Origin: Persicitalea jodogahamensis
Lineage (GTDB): Bacteria > Bacteroidota > Bacteroidia > Cytophagales > Spirosomataceae
Length of the DNA: 64,000 nucleotides
Assembly: GCF_014651615.1 (NCBI RefSeq)
Contig: NZ_BMXF01000006.1
Location: forward strand, 62,001-126,000
Direction of reading: 5' to 3'
Shown here in pieces: positions 36,436 to 45,303 of this stretch. The position numbers were made by a program, and so were the translations under genes. Position 1 is the stretch's first letter, and every line of letters starts with the position of its first letter. Below the pieces are notes generated by a model. The model was not told the DNA's origin. It worked only from the letters and a program-made list of their open reading frames with translations, and ran no database searches.

Positions 36436-36443
36436 TAATTTTG
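36436..36443 (+). promoter_or_regulatory. Candidate -7 promoter element for lysS
   Basis: TAATTTTG matches TANNTTTG and lies 74 bp before the lysS ATG. The -33 side is not convincing. Confidence 0.5.
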
Positions 36444-36517
36444 CCAACTAATTTTTGAGGGAAGAGGCCGTTGAAAAATTAATTTCAACCTTCGACTTTC
36501 AACTTTCAATCGAATCA

Positions 36518-38230
36518 ATGCTAAGCGAACAGGAACTACTGCGCCGCAACAAGCGCGAACAACTAATGAAACTGGGCATCGACCCTTACCCGGCAGCCGA
36601 GTATCCGGTGAATGCCCATGCGGCCGATATTCTCAAAAACTACGAAAACCACAAACTGGACTATAAAAGTGTGGCTTTGGCGGGACGGTTGATGAACTTC
36701 CGCATCATGGGTAGCGCGTCGTTTGCCGAATTGCAGGACAGTACGGGGACGATTCAGGTTTATTTCCGCCGCGACGACATTTGCCCCGGTGAAGACAAGA
36801 CGCTTTACAATACCGTATTCAAAAAATTGCTCGACATCGGCGACATCATCGGTGTGAAGGGCTTCGTCTTTACGACACAAACGGGCGAAATCTCCGTTCA
36901 CGTGCAGGAGTACACGATTCTGAATAAATCCCTGCACCCGTTACCGGTAGTGAAGCGCGACGACGATGGCAATGTCTATGATCAATTCAGCGACCCCGAA
37001 CTACGTTATCGTCAGCGATACGTAGATCTGATCGTGAATCCCCACGTGCGGGAGGTATTCAAAAAACGGGCGAGGATGATTACGACCATGCGCGGGTACT
37101 TTGATGAAAAAGGCTGGCTGGAAGTAGAAACGCCCGTGTTGCAGGCCATTCACGGCGGCGCGGCGGCACGGCCTTTCGAAACACACCACAACGCGCTGGA
37201 CATGAAATTGTACCTGCGCATTGCCACCGAACTGCACCTGAAAAGATTGATCGTAGGTGGTTTTGAAGGCGTGTACGAATTTGGCAAACTGTTCCGCAAT
37301 GAGGGCATGGACCGCACCCACAATCCCGAGTTCACGACCGTGGAACTGTACGTAGCTTACAAAGACTACGAATGGATGATGCGTATGGTGGAGGAATTGC
37401 TGGAAAAAGTGGCCCTGGCCGTTAACGGTAGTACCAAAACTACCTTCGGCGGTACCGAGTTGGACTTCGCCGGACCCTATCCGCGCCTGAGCATCACCGA
37501 TGCCATCCGCCAGCACACCGGCCTGGACGTGGAAACGATGGATGAGGCAGCCATCCGGGAGCAGTGCCGCGCCTGGGGCATGGACGTCAACGACACAATG
37601 GGTAAGGCCAAACTGATCGACGAGGTCTTCGGGGAGAAGGTAGAGGAACACATCATTCAGCCGACCTACATCATTGACCACCCGGTGGAGATGTCGCCGC
37701 TGACCAAAAAGCATCGCAGCAAAAAAGGCGCGGTGGAGCGATTCGAGCTATTCGTAAACGGCAAAGAAATAGCCAACGCTTACTCGGAGTTGAACGACCC
37801 GATCGATCAGAAGGAGCGCTTTGAGGACCAATTGAAACTGAAAGAGCGCGGCGACGATGAGGCGATGGAAATGGACGACGACTTTATTCGCGCCCTCGAA
37901 TACGGTATGCCGCCCACGGCGGGCATCGGTATCGGCATTGACCGCATGGCCATGTTGCTCACTGATAACGCCAGCATTCAGGAAGTGATTTTCTTCCCGC
38001 AAATGCGCCCTGAAAAGAAAGCCGAGGTATCGACCAACGCCGACTATGAGGCAGCGGGTGTCCCGGCCGTCTGGATTCCGGCCCTGCAAAAAATGGGCTT
38101 CATGACCGTTTCTGCCCTGAAAACAGCCAATCCCAACAAAGTATTTAACGATTTGGGCGGGATGCGCAAGAAGTTAAAAATAGATGCTCCGATGCCGAAG
38201 AAAGAAGACGTAGAAGGCTGGATTTCGTAA
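36518..38230 (+). CDS. lysS: Lysyl-tRNA synthetase, class II
   Basis: The 570-residue enzyme charges tRNA-Lys. ATG 36518 gives MLSEQELLRRNKREQL, the usual start; an in-frame TTG at 36455 would add an unlikely extension. Domains: N-terminal OB-fold anticodon-binding domain (about 55-150, AGRLMNFRIMGSASFAELQD), then the class II core with motif 1 (TPVLQAIHGGAAARPF), motif 2 (FRNEGMDRTHNPEF) and motif 3 (GIGIGIDRMAMLLTD). The C-terminal extension of about 70 residues after the core (ADYEAAGVPAVWIPALQKMG ... MPKKEDVEGWIS) is longer than in E. coli and looks like a small helix-hairpin domain. A strong terminator follows. Confidence 0.98.
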   Translation: MLSEQELLRRNKREQLMKLGIDPYPAAEYPVNAHAADILKNYENHKLDYKSVALAGRLMNFRIMGSASFAELQDSTGTIQVYFRRDDICPGEDKTLYNTVFKKLLDIGDIIGVKGFVFTTQTGEISVHVQEYTILNKSLHPLPVVKRDDDGNVYDQFSDPELRYRQRYVDLIVNPHVREVFKKRARMITTMRGYFDEKGWLEVETPVLQAIHGGAAARPFETHHNALDMKLYLRIATELHLKRLIVGGFEGVYEFGKLFRNEGMDRTHNPEFTTVELYVAYKDYEWMMRMVEELLEKVALAVNGSTKTTFGGTELDFAGPYPRLSITDAIRQHTGLDVETMDEAAIREQCRAWGMDVNDTMGKAKLIDEVFGEKVEEHIIQPTYIIDHPVEMSPLTKKHRSKKGAVERFELFVNGKEIANAYSELNDPIDQKERFEDQLKLKERGDDEAMEMDDDFIRALEYGMPPTAGIGIGIDRMAMLLTDNASIQEVIFFPQMRPEKKAEVSTNADYEAAGVPAVWIPALQKMGFMTVSALKTANPNKVFNDLGGMRKKLKIDAPMPKKEDVEGWIS

Positions 38231-38250
38231 ATTCAGGAGAATCTTTAAAT

Positions 38251-38281
38251 AAAAAGACCGCAGCTTTGTTGCGGTCTTTTT
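38251..38281. terminator. Bidirectional terminator between lysS and the cold-shock gene
   Basis: A 12-bp perfect stem (AAAAAGACCGCA at 38251-38262, TGCGGTCTTTTT at 38270-38281) with a 7-nt loop. It has T tracts on both strands and lies between two convergent genes, so it can serve both. Confidence 0.93.
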
Positions 38282-38307
38282 ACGTTTTACTGCCGGAAAA
38301 GTAAAAA

Positions 38308-38502
38308 CTATATCTTACTTATTTGCACAGCGTTTAGTCCTTTTTTGCCTTCCACGACCTCGAATTCCACGCGGTCGTTCTCGCGGATCGTCAGCCCACC
38401 CAGTCCTGTAACGTGGACAAAGATGTCCCGGTTTGTGTCGTCTTCCACAATAAAGCCGTACCCCTTGGCCTCATTGAAAAATTTTACCGTACCTGTCTGC
38501 AT
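38308..38502 (-). CDS. Cold-shock domain protein
   Basis: A 64-residue single cold-shock domain that binds single-stranded RNA and DNA. ATG 38502 gives MQTGTVKFFNEAKGYGFI, including RNP1 (KGYGFI); RNP2 is DIFVHV at about 31-36, followed by the LGGLTIRENDRVEFEVVEGK block. It is slightly shorter than E. coli CspA, as usual in this phylum. Convergent with lysS and divergent from the PspC gene; the 230-bp upstream gap can hold a long leader. Confidence 0.96.
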   Translation of the reverse strand: MQTGTVKFFNEAKGYGFIVEDDTNRDIFVHVTGLGGLTIRENDRVEFEVVEGKKGLNAVQISKI

Positions 38503-38731
38503 AATGATAAAAATAAGATTGAAAAAAAGCTTTGCCCACAAATAAACTAAATTTGTTTGGAAAAAATCAAATTGCGCCAAACAAATGTAGTGTGTGCATG
38601 ATAGCCTTTTTTGCAGATCATCCGGGTTATTGTTGCCCGTTGGTACGACATTTTACTGATCCTGCCAGGAGCATCCCATTTGGATTCAAACCGACAAATT
38701 GCTACTTTGTACCTTTTAAGAGAAAAATACT

Positions 38732-38953
38732 ATGGATCGGATTCGATACTACGTAGAAAATCAGGTGTTTGGAGTGTGTGCCGGACTGGGCGAAAAACTT
38801 AGCTTTTCGGCGAGCAGCATCCGTTTGTATTTCATCTACGCCTCCTTCCTTACTTTTGGCTCACCCATTATCATCTACCTGGTGCTAGCCTTCTGGATGG
38901 AAATGCGCAAGCATTTGCGCCGTCACCAAAGCCCTACCATTTGGGAGTTTTAG
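38732..38953 (+). CDS. PspC-domain protein
   Basis: A 73-residue small membrane protein covering one PspC domain: VFGVCAGLGEKLSFSASSIRL then a single membrane helix (about 35-55, YASFLTFGSPIIIYLVLAFW) and a basic tail. PspC proteins in other bacteria take part in the envelope-stress (phage-shock) response; here no pspA is adjacent. A promoter-like TTTG at 38679 and TACTTTG at 38703 precede it at roughly the right spacing. Confidence 0.88.
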   Translation: MDRIRYYVENQVFGVCAGLGEKLSFSASSIRLYFIYASFLTFGSPIIIYLVLAFWMEMRKHLRRHQSPTIWEF

Positions 38954-38977
38954 GAAAAATTTACTCCGAGGTAGATT

Positions 38978-39970
38978 CTACGGTAATTCGGAAAACCTCC
39001 TTTTCCCCTTCACGAAATACTCCCATACCACGCTGTGGCGGTAAAGGCTTGCCTGTCGGGGCGGGCGGTTTCCGCGCTCATTGAGCCGGGGTATGAGGCG
39101 GTAGAAGGCGAAGTGTGCCCGCACGATAGCCCACACGTCGGGCCAGGCGCCGGCCACCATGAATCGGACGCTCGAGATACCGTCCAGCACCAGCCGGGCC
39201 AGCAGCACCCGCATCCTTTGTCCGATAGGCATATTCTTGTAAATCATCATCAGGTTATTGCGGTAATTCAGGAAGGTCTTTCGGGGGTTAGACTTGTGCA
39301 AAGTACCTCCGCCTACGTGATACACCTCGCTGTCGCCGCAACAGACGATCCGCCAACTTCGGTTTAGTAGCCGCCAGCACAGGTCGATCTCCTCCATGTG
39401 GGCAAAGTACCGCTCGTCAAACCCTTTTGCTTCCCAAAAAGCAGTCGCCCGTACAAACAGGCAGGCTCCCGTTGCCCAGAAAACATCGACAGTGGCATCA
39501 TACTGGCCGTTGTCGGGTTCACAGGTGTCGAACAATCGCCCCCTGCTATACGGGTACCCCAGAAAATCCATATAACCACCCGCTGCCCCGGCATATTCGA
39601 AATGGGTCCGGTGGTGAAAATCCTTGATTTTTGGCTGGCAAGCGGCCACATCGGGGTTGGCTTCCAGGTATTTCAGCATCGGCCTTACCCAGTCGGGTGT
39701 CACTTCAACGTCAGAATTGAGCAATACGTAGTAATCGGCCTTAATTTTGGAGAGTGCGTAGTTGTAGCCTCCCGCATAACCTTTGTTATCAGGGATGACC
39801 AACACGTGTACATCGGGCATCTCCCGCAGCCACGTCAACGATTGATCGGTAGAGGCATTGTCGGCTACCCAAATCTCACAGTTCGGAGAGAACTGACGTA
39901 CTGAGGGCAGAAATTGTTCCAGGTACTTCTGTCCGTTGTAGTTGAGGATGACGATGGCAACCTGTTTCAT
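38978..39970 (-). CDS. Family 2 glycosyltransferase
   Basis: A 330-residue GT-A fold enzyme, similar to rhamnosyltransferase/WbbL-type proteins. It has VAIVILNYNGQKYLEQFLPS at the nucleotide-binding start, VADNASTDQS, the metal-binding NSDVEV (about 95-100), FWATGACLFVRATAFWEAKGFDE as acceptor block, and the catalytic-base region MEEIDLCWRL (about 205-214). The C-terminal part has amphipathic/hydrophobic stretches for membrane attachment. It probably adds a sugar to a surface glycan. It lies after ybaB, separated by a terminator, and is the last minus-strand gene before the PspC gene. Confidence 0.93.
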   Translation of the reverse strand: MKQVAIVILNYNGQKYLEQFLPSVRQFSPNCEIWVADNASTDQSLTWLREMPDVHVLVIPDNKGYAGGYNYALSKIKADYYVLLNSDVEVTPDWVRPMLKYLEANPDVAACQPKIKDFHHRTHFEYAGAAGGYMDFLGYPYSRGRLFDTCEPDNGQYDATVDVFWATGACLFVRATAFWEAKGFDERYFAHMEEIDLCWRLLNRSWRIVCCGDSEVYHVGGGTLHKSNPRKTFLNYRNNLMMIYKNMPIGQRMRVLLARLVLDGISSVRFMVAGAWPDVWAIVRAHFAFYRLIPRLNERGNRPPRQASLYRHSVVWEYFVKGKRRFSELP

Positions 39971-39972
39971 TA

Positions 39973-40008
39973 AAAAGAAAAAATCCGGTTCTAAGCTGAA
40001 ACCGGAAG
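39973..40008 (-). terminator. Rho-independent terminator after ybaB
   Basis: A 7-bp stem (TCCGGTT at 39984-39990 with AACCGGA at 40000-40006) and, on the minus strand, an ATTTTTTCTTTTT tract. The tract ends right before the glycosyltransferase ATG, so that gene is read only by leakage or from within. Confidence 0.75.
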
Positions 40009-40046
40009 TGGTGGCAAAGAGGAAGAAAAGAAGAGGGGTGGGGAGA

Positions 40047-40391
40047 TTATTTCATCAAATTACCCAAATCCAGGCCCGGAATGTTTGGTAGCATGCCCTG
40101 AGTGGATTTCTGAAGATGATCCTTGATTTTAGGTTCGATGTTTTCCATGGCCTTGTTCACAGCTGCCACCACCAGGTCCTGCAGCATTTCCTTATCCTCG
40201 GGCTTAATGAGGTCGTTATCGATCTCCAGCCCGACGATTTTTTTCTGGCCGTTGATCGTCACGCGCACAAGGCCAGCACCCGATTCAGCGGATTCAGTAA
40301 TACTGCTCAGTTGTTCCTGTGCTTCTTTCATGCGGGCCTGCAAGTCTTTCATCTTGCCCATCATGCCCGATAAATCCATGTTTCCTAGCAT
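40047..40391 (-). CDS. YbaB/EbfC-family nucleoid-associated protein
   Basis: The 114-residue protein has a long N-terminal helix (MMGKMKDLQARMKEAQEQLSS), the beta sheet VRVTINGQKKIVGLEID, and the C-terminal helix EMLQDLVVAAVNKAMENI. These are the three parts of the tweezer-like YbaB dimer, which binds DNA. It is 82 bp... in the same direction as the upstream gliding-type gene, with its own promoter (-7 box 40473-40480). In many bacteria it is next to recR or dnaX; neither is here. Confidence 0.93.
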   Translation of the reverse strand: MLGNMDLSGMMGKMKDLQARMKEAQEQLSSITESAESGAGLVRVTINGQKKIVGLEIDNDLIKPEDKEMLQDLVVAAVNKAMENIEPKIKDHLQKSTQGMLPNIPGLDLGNLMK

Positions 40392-40472
40392 ACTTATTTA
40401 ATGATGAATTATGAGTGATGAGTGGTGAGTAGTCACTCTAATGCCTTTGGGTCATCGTCGCGACCGACTGCC

Positions 40473-40480
40473 CAAAGATA
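40473..40480 (-). promoter_or_regulatory. -7 promoter element for ybaB
   Basis: TATCTTTG on the minus strand matches TANNTTTG. A TTG lies 18 nt further upstream, inside the 3' end of the preceding gene. The leader would be about 75 nt. Confidence 0.65.
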
Positions 40481-40486
40481 ATACCT

Positions 40487-42433
40487 TTACCGTAAAAGCA
40501 ACGCGGTACCATTCCTGACGAACTCTTTCCCCGTGTTATCACGGATAATAACCTTGTAGATGTACGGGCCTTGTGGGGCTGGGGTGCCGTTGATAGAGCC
40601 ATCCCAACCCGTGGTCGAATCGGTGGTTTGAAAGACCGACTGTCCCCAGCGATTGTAAACAATCATCTGGAAATTGTCGAAGAAAACACCGCTTGGCTTG
40701 AAAGTGTCATTTATGCCATCGCCATTAGGCGAGAACGCGTCAGGCAGAAAAAGCGCGGCTTCCCGGCGGTACAGGATTACGTTGGAGAAACTTAGAAATG
40801 ACCCGTTCCGGGAGCGGGAGCGAATCTGATAATCAAACTCCTGCTCGTTCGGGTCATCGAATTGCGGGTCGTAGGTAAGATTCGCGCCGACGCCCGTTTC
40901 TGAGGCAGCACCGCCGTTATTGAGCTTTATCACAAAATAACCACCCACCTCGTCTGTAAAAGATGGGTCGCCCGTCCATTTGATGAAACTGCCTGTGTTT
41001 TTCAGGAAAATGGTGCAGACCGGCGGACTGGGTTCTGAGCGGTTGCCACACGCATTTTCGTACATGATTCGGTAGCAGTAAGAGCGTTCCGAGGTCTTGG
41101 CGGTCAGATCCGAGTAGCGATTGGTGTTCTGGGTTGTCCCTACTTCCCGAAATCCGGAGGTAGGATTATCAGACCTCTCGAAAATCATCCTGAAAGCAGG
41201 AGTAGTCCCCTGGCTGGGTGGAAAGGCTATCAGCGACACGCTGCCGTCTTGTTCCACACTCACAATAGCCTGAGCGATCGCACTGGGTTTCAGGTCCGAT
41301 TTGGCTATTACCTCAACCGGAGCCGACCGTGACTCGGCCTTATCGATCGTTGTCACGATCTGGTAGCGATATGAAACACCGCATTCGACATCGTTGTCTA
41401 CGTATGACAATTCATCAATTCTGGTGAATCTTTTGATGCGGTCCCCATTTCGCAGCAGCTCGTAGCCTTTAAATTCTTGCGACTGAGGATATTGGGTCCA
41501 GGTGAGGATGTTACGCTCACTTTCGGCTTTGCCGTTCAGTACTGTGGTACATACTTCATTGGATTCGGTTACGTTACCGCAGGCGTCGGTGGTAGCCAGT
41601 TTCAGGCAGTGGACTTTCTTGGGGTCGAGGGATTGTAATGTCAGCTCTACGGCTCCTGCCTTTGAGGATTTGACACCGGAACCCACGTAATTACCCGTTC
41701 CCGTTTTCACCATAACCTCCAACTCTACTCCATCAATGCCCTGGAAGCTAAGGCCGACAGAGCCATCGGCGCGGGCATCTACCAGGCTTATTTTGATGTT
41801 GTCAAGCTTAGTGCCATCGACCCTTACCGGTAAAGTCTTCCACTGGCTGCCCGAGCAGTTGCCACTCATGTAAACTGCTCGATATCGTATTATTCGGGTG
41901 CCGCTGCCAAAAAATCGGTGTTCCTTTTGCAGGGCGTCACCTTTGCTTATATATTCTACGGCTGAGGCATCGTTCCAGTCGAGTTCAATCTGATCATACT
42001 GGCGGGTGATACTATCGTTGGCAAAAGTGAGCTTGACAATGCCGCCCGGACAAGTGGTGACTGATACTTCAGGTGTCGTGCTGTCGCGTACGATCACTTC
42101 GCGGCATGCCGTAATCCCTGTGGCTCCGCTGCTGCCTACCTGCAGGATGCGGTATTTTCCTGGCTTATTGTAAGTGAAAGTGGTGGCAGTAGTCAGGCTA
42201 GGCGAAACTTCACCTTTATAATCATATACATAATTAATATTGTTAGCTCCGGCTATAGTGTTGGTTACATCGACTCTGAAAGGAACGCAGCCAATAAGGG
42301 GGGCGGTGCCAGTAGCCCCATTGATTGAGAATCCGCCACCACCCTTTAAGCACAGGTCCTGCGCCGAAACCACCGACCCTATTCCTACGACCATCCACAC
42401 GAGCCAGATCCAGCGGGAATTGCAATTTAACAT
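40487..42433 (-). CDS. T9SS-secreted protein with PKD/Fn3-like repeats and gliding-motility C-terminal domain
   Basis: A 648-residue exported protein. ATG 42433 gives a signal peptide ending SVVSAQ. Then comes a PKD-like domain (about 45-120, CVPFRVDVTNTIAG ... YNKPGKYRILQVGSSG). The middle contains several beta-sandwich, fibronectin-III-like modules with Cys pairs (YELLRNGDRIKRF, NRYSDLTAKTSERSYCYRI). It ends with the gliding-motility/CHU_C-type C-terminal domain (about 565-648: LFLPDAFSPNGDGINDTFKP, VYNRWGQSVFQT, GWDG, APQGPYIYKV). The last part is a type B-like T9SS sorting signal, so the protein is probably secreted to the cell surface. Role unknown; adhesion or scaffolding is inference. 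Confidence 0.93.
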   Translation of the reverse strand: MLNCNSRWIWLVWMVVGIGSVVSAQDLCLKGGGGFSINGATGTAPLIGCVPFRVDVTNTIAGANNINYVYDYKGEVSPSLTTATTFTYNKPGKYRILQVGSSGATGITACREVIVRDSTTPEVSVTTCPGGIVKLTFANDSITRQYDQIELDWNDASAVEYISKGDALQKEHRFFGSGTRIIRYRAVYMSGNCSGSQWKTLPVRVDGTKLDNIKISLVDARADGSVGLSFQGIDGVELEVMVKTGTGNYVGSGVKSSKAGAVELTLQSLDPKKVHCLKLATTDACGNVTESNEVCTTVLNGKAESERNILTWTQYPQSQEFKGYELLRNGDRIKRFTRIDELSYVDNDVECGVSYRYQIVTTIDKAESRSAPVEVIAKSDLKPSAIAQAIVSVEQDGSVSLIAFPPSQGTTPAFRMIFERSDNPTSGFREVGTTQNTNRYSDLTAKTSERSYCYRIMYENACGNRSEPSPPVCTIFLKNTGSFIKWTGDPSFTDEVGGYFVIKLNNGGAASETGVGANLTYDPQFDDPNEQEFDYQIRSRSRNGSFLSFSNVILYRREAALFLPDAFSPNGDGINDTFKPSGVFFDNFQMIVYNRWGQSVFQTTDSTTGWDGSINGTPAPQGPYIYKVIIRDNTGKEFVRNGTALLLR

Positions 42434-42635
42434 CCTTATTCTGAGTAAATCCTGTTTCAAAATTTTTTGAAAAATAGATCGTTACCGTGCGAAACGTGGC
42501 GGGAAAGAAACAGAAGTCCGTCAACCTTTGTTTCTTCATTGTCAAATGTCAAAAGTAAAGCTTTCCGAACGAAGGGCTTACCTTTACGACTTACAACGCC
42601 CCGAGCGGCGAAACTATTTTTCATTGATAGAACTA

Positions 42636-43895
42636 ATGAGCAACAATAATACCAAAATACGCCTCGACTCCATTGAAGAAGCCATCGCGGATATAAAAGC
42701 GGGAAAATTGATCATTGTAGTGGATGACGAAGACCGTGAAAATGAAGGAGATATGATAGGGGCTTCCGAAACCATTACCCCCGAACTCGTCAATCTTATG
42801 ACTCGTGAAGGACGTGGACTTATCTGCGTTTCGCTTACCGAGGAGCGTTGTGAGGAGCTGGGTCTGGACATGATGGTGCAGGTCAACACGGCAGCTCACG
42901 AAACGGCCTTCACCGTGTCGGTAGATTTACTGGGTAACGGCTGCACAACGGGGATTTCGGCTTCTGACCGCGCCCTGACAATTCGGGCCCTGGTTGACCC
43001 TGACACTAAGCCTGAAGATCTGGGCCGTCCCGGCCACATATTTCCTCTTAAATCGAAACACGGTGGTGTATTGCGCCGCACCGGCCACACCGAGGCTTCA
43101 CTTGATTTTGCCCGCCTGGCCGGATTGACGCCTTCAGGCGTGCTGGTGGAAGTACTGAACGAAGACGGGTCAATGGCCCGGCTGCCGGAATTACGCATAA
43201 TTGCGGATCGGCTGGACATGAAACTGGTAACGATCAAGGACTTGATTGCCTACCGCCTGCGGGAAGAAACACTTATCAAGCGCGAAATTGGCGTCGATCT
43301 GCCCACAGAGTGGGGGCATTTTGACTTGATCGCTTACCGGCAGACTAACACTGACGAACTCCATCTTGCTTTGGTAAAAGGTACTTGGGAAGAGGACGAA
43401 CCCGTGCTGGTGAGAGTGCACTCATCCTGCGTAACGGGCGATATCTTCGGCTCCTGCCGTTGCGATTGCGGCGGACAGCTTCATGCTGCCATGGACCTGG
43501 TGGATAAAGCCGGGAAAGGCGTGGTGGTATACATGAATCAGGAGGGGCGGGGCATTGGCCTGCTAAACAAATTGAAAGCTTACAAGTTGCAGGAAATGGG
43601 CCGCGACACCGTGGAAGCTAACCTGGAACTGGGCCTGCCGATGGACTCCCGTGACTACGGCGTTGGTGCACAGATTTTACGGGATTTGGGTATTTCTAAA
43701 ATAAAACTCATCTCCAACAATCCTAAAAAGCGGGTTGGACTCATGGGCTACGGTCTGGAAATCGTCGACACGGTCGGCATAGAGATCGCCTCCAACCCCT
43801 ACAATGAGAAGTACCTGCTCACCAAACGTGACAAGATGGGGCATAGTTTGCTGAATTTGACGGTGGAAAGAGAAGGTAAAAAGGTCGACAGTTGA
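42636..43895 (+). CDS. ribBA: Bifunctional DHBP synthase / GTP cyclohydrolase II
   Basis: The 419-residue riboflavin-pathway enzyme joins RibB (about 10-210) and RibA (about 215-410). RibB shows [13 protein letters not shown] (metal/substrate site, about 27-39) and the HTEAS motif with [17 protein letters not shown]. RibA shows the zinc site C265 ... C276-x-C278 in [19 protein letters not shown] and the catalytic NQEGRGIGL. RibB supplies the 4-carbon unit from ribulose-5-P and RibA opens GTP. ATG 42636 fits the conserved N-terminus; in-frame starts up to 42528 would add non-conserved residues. No FMN riboswitch was found upstream. Confidence 0.97.
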   Translation: MSNNNTKIRLDSIEEAIADIKAGKLIIVVDDEDRENEGDMIGASETITPELVNLMTREGRGLICVSLTEERCEELGLDMMVQVNTAAHETAFTVSVDLLGNGCTTGISASDRALTIRALVDPDTKPEDLGRPGHIFPLKSKHGGVLRRTGHTEASLDFARLAGLTPSGVLVEVLNEDGSMARLPELRIIADRLDMKLVTIKDLIAYRLREETLIKREIGVDLPTEWGHFDLIAYRQTNTDELHLALVKGTWEEDEPVLVRVHSSCVTGDIFGSCRCDCGGQLHAAMDLVDKAGKGVVVYMNQEGRGIGLLNKLKAYKLQEMGRDTVEANLELGLPMDSRDYGVGAQILRDLGISKIKLISNNPKKRVGLMGYGLEIVDTVGIEIASNPYNEKYLLTKRDKMGHSLLNLTVEREGKKVDS

Positions 43896-43951
43896 AAGGG
43901 AAATGGTTTTGGATTTGACAGAATATAGTATTGAAGTGATTTGGTAAGTCA

Positions 43952-44380
43952 ATGAATTCGATTCAAGAAGCAAAATCTGACGCTGACGTTTTGAAATGCC
44001 GCCGGGCGGTTCAAGTGCTGCGTCCACTACTGGTCGATGAAGTCTACGAAGAAGCCGTGCGGCGGACTCTGGCAGATAATCGCCAGATGATTTTTGTCGA
44101 GGAAAACAGCGAGGCCGCTGCCGTGGCGGTGTTCGAGACAGGCTACAACCTGCATCGCGGCAAGTACATTTATATCGATGACCTTTCAACCCTGCCCGAA
44201 GCGAGGGGCAAAGGCTATGCTGGGCTGTTACTCGATTGGATCATTGACTATGCGCGACGTGAGGGGTACGACGAGGTACATCTCGACTCGGGCGTAAGCG
44301 AAGCACGAACCGACGCCCACCGGCTTTACCTCAATAAGCGAATGCAGGTGACGAGCCTGCACTTCGTTGTAAAGATGTAA
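43952..44380 (+). CDS. GNAT-family N-acetyltransferase
   Basis: The 142-residue protein is a single GNAT fold. Motif A is YIDDLSTLPEARGKGYAGLLLDWI with the acetyl-CoA loop RGKGYAG at about 85-91. Motif B is AHRLYLNKRMQVTSLHFV at the C-terminus. The acceptor is unknown. It sits 56 bp after ribBA in the same direction and 34 bp before the first DUF1206 gene; a shared transcript is possible. Confidence 0.92.
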   Translation: MNSIQEAKSDADVLKCRRAVQVLRPLLVDEVYEEAVRRTLADNRQMIFVEENSEAAAVAVFETGYNLHRGKYIYIDDLSTLPEARGKGYAGLLLDWIIDYARREGYDEVHLDSGVSEARTDAHRLYLNKRMQVTSLHFVVKM

Positions 44381-44414
44381 GGTGGGTTTTGGGTATCATC
44401 TATTTCTCTGAAGT

Positions 44415-45239
44415 ATGGCCGAAGCTTCCCTGTCTTCCCGCAACAAATGGATCGAGCGCACAGGCCAGATTGGTCTGGTGGCCATTGGAAGTGTTTACTT
44501 TCTGGTGGGAACCCTGACTTTTGCCAGTTCCATAGATTTTAGTGGTGAGGGCAATAAGGGTAAAGTTTCCCAAATTCTTCAATGGGTGCAGGAGCAGGCA
44601 TTCGGGCAGTTTTTGCTCGCAGTCATTACACTTGGGCTACTTTGCTATACCGTCTGGCGGTTCATTGAAGCCATTCTGGATACCGATAACAAAGGCAATA
44701 GCCTGCATGGCTTGGCTTTGCGGGCTTCTTATCTCTCCTACGGGGTAGTATATGGAGCATTAACGTACTATGCTGCGCGTCTGTTGCTCAGTCACAGCGG
44801 TGGTTCTCCGCCTTCTGAAAAAGATACCCGCGAAACCGTGGCCCAGAACCTGCTCGAACTCCCCTACGGACAGTGGATGGTAGGCGCTTTTGCGCTGGGC
44901 ACGGCGGGTGTGGGTGTCTTTCAACTTTACTTGGCCCTTTCGGGTACTTACAGGTCTATCATTGAAGAGAAAAAAATTGACACCCGCGCTAAGGAGATCC
45001 TCATTCGCTCGGGGCAAATAGGTTATGTCGCTCGCGCCATTGTCTGGCTCATCATCGGTTATTTTTTACTGTTTTCAGCCATTCGCTCCCATTCCCAGGA
45101 AGCCAATTCCCAGACTGCCCTCAACTACCTGGAATATGAGTACGGTACTCTCACATTAGCCATAGTGTCATTGGGGCTGGTATGCTACGGTATTTTCCAG
45201 TTTGCCCGGGCTAAGTACCAGCCTATAGTCAAGAAATGA
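44415..45239 (+). CDS. DUF1206 six-helix membrane protein, copy 1
   Basis: A 274-residue integral membrane protein of three repeated units, each a pair of helices with a G-Y/V-A-R-G motif at the start (RTGQIGLVAIGSVYFLVG; LRASYLSYGVVYGALTYYAA; RSGQIGYVARAIVWLIIGY) and a Y-G-x-x-x-F/L at the end. It matches DUF1206. Function is not known. The next gene is a paralogue 64 bp downstream with the same length and order of motifs, so this is a tandem duplication. Confidence 0.92.
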   Translation: MAEASLSSRNKWIERTGQIGLVAIGSVYFLVGTLTFASSIDFSGEGNKGKVSQILQWVQEQAFGQFLLAVITLGLLCYTVWRFIEAILDTDNKGNSLHGLALRASYLSYGVVYGALTYYAARLLLSHSGGSPPSEKDTRETVAQNLLELPYGQWMVGAFALGTAGVGVFQLYLALSGTYRSIIEEKKIDTRAKEILIRSGQIGYVARAIVWLIIGYFLLFSAIRSHSQEANSQTALNYLEYEYGTLTLAIVSLGLVCYGIFQFARAKYQPIVKK

Positions 45240-45303
45240 GGCCATGGTACGATTTTGGTAACCCTCTCGAATAATCACCTCATCTAATAAACACCATCTC
45301 TTC

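Noticed and set aside
37001-37714. 237-codon minus-strand frame inside lysS
   Set aside because: Mirror of lysS with His/Phe-rich composition typical of antisense frames; no recognisable domain.
42434-42635. FMN riboswitch in front of ribBA
   Set aside because: The 200-bp gap has none of the conserved FMN-element segments and no terminator-like stem before the start codon.
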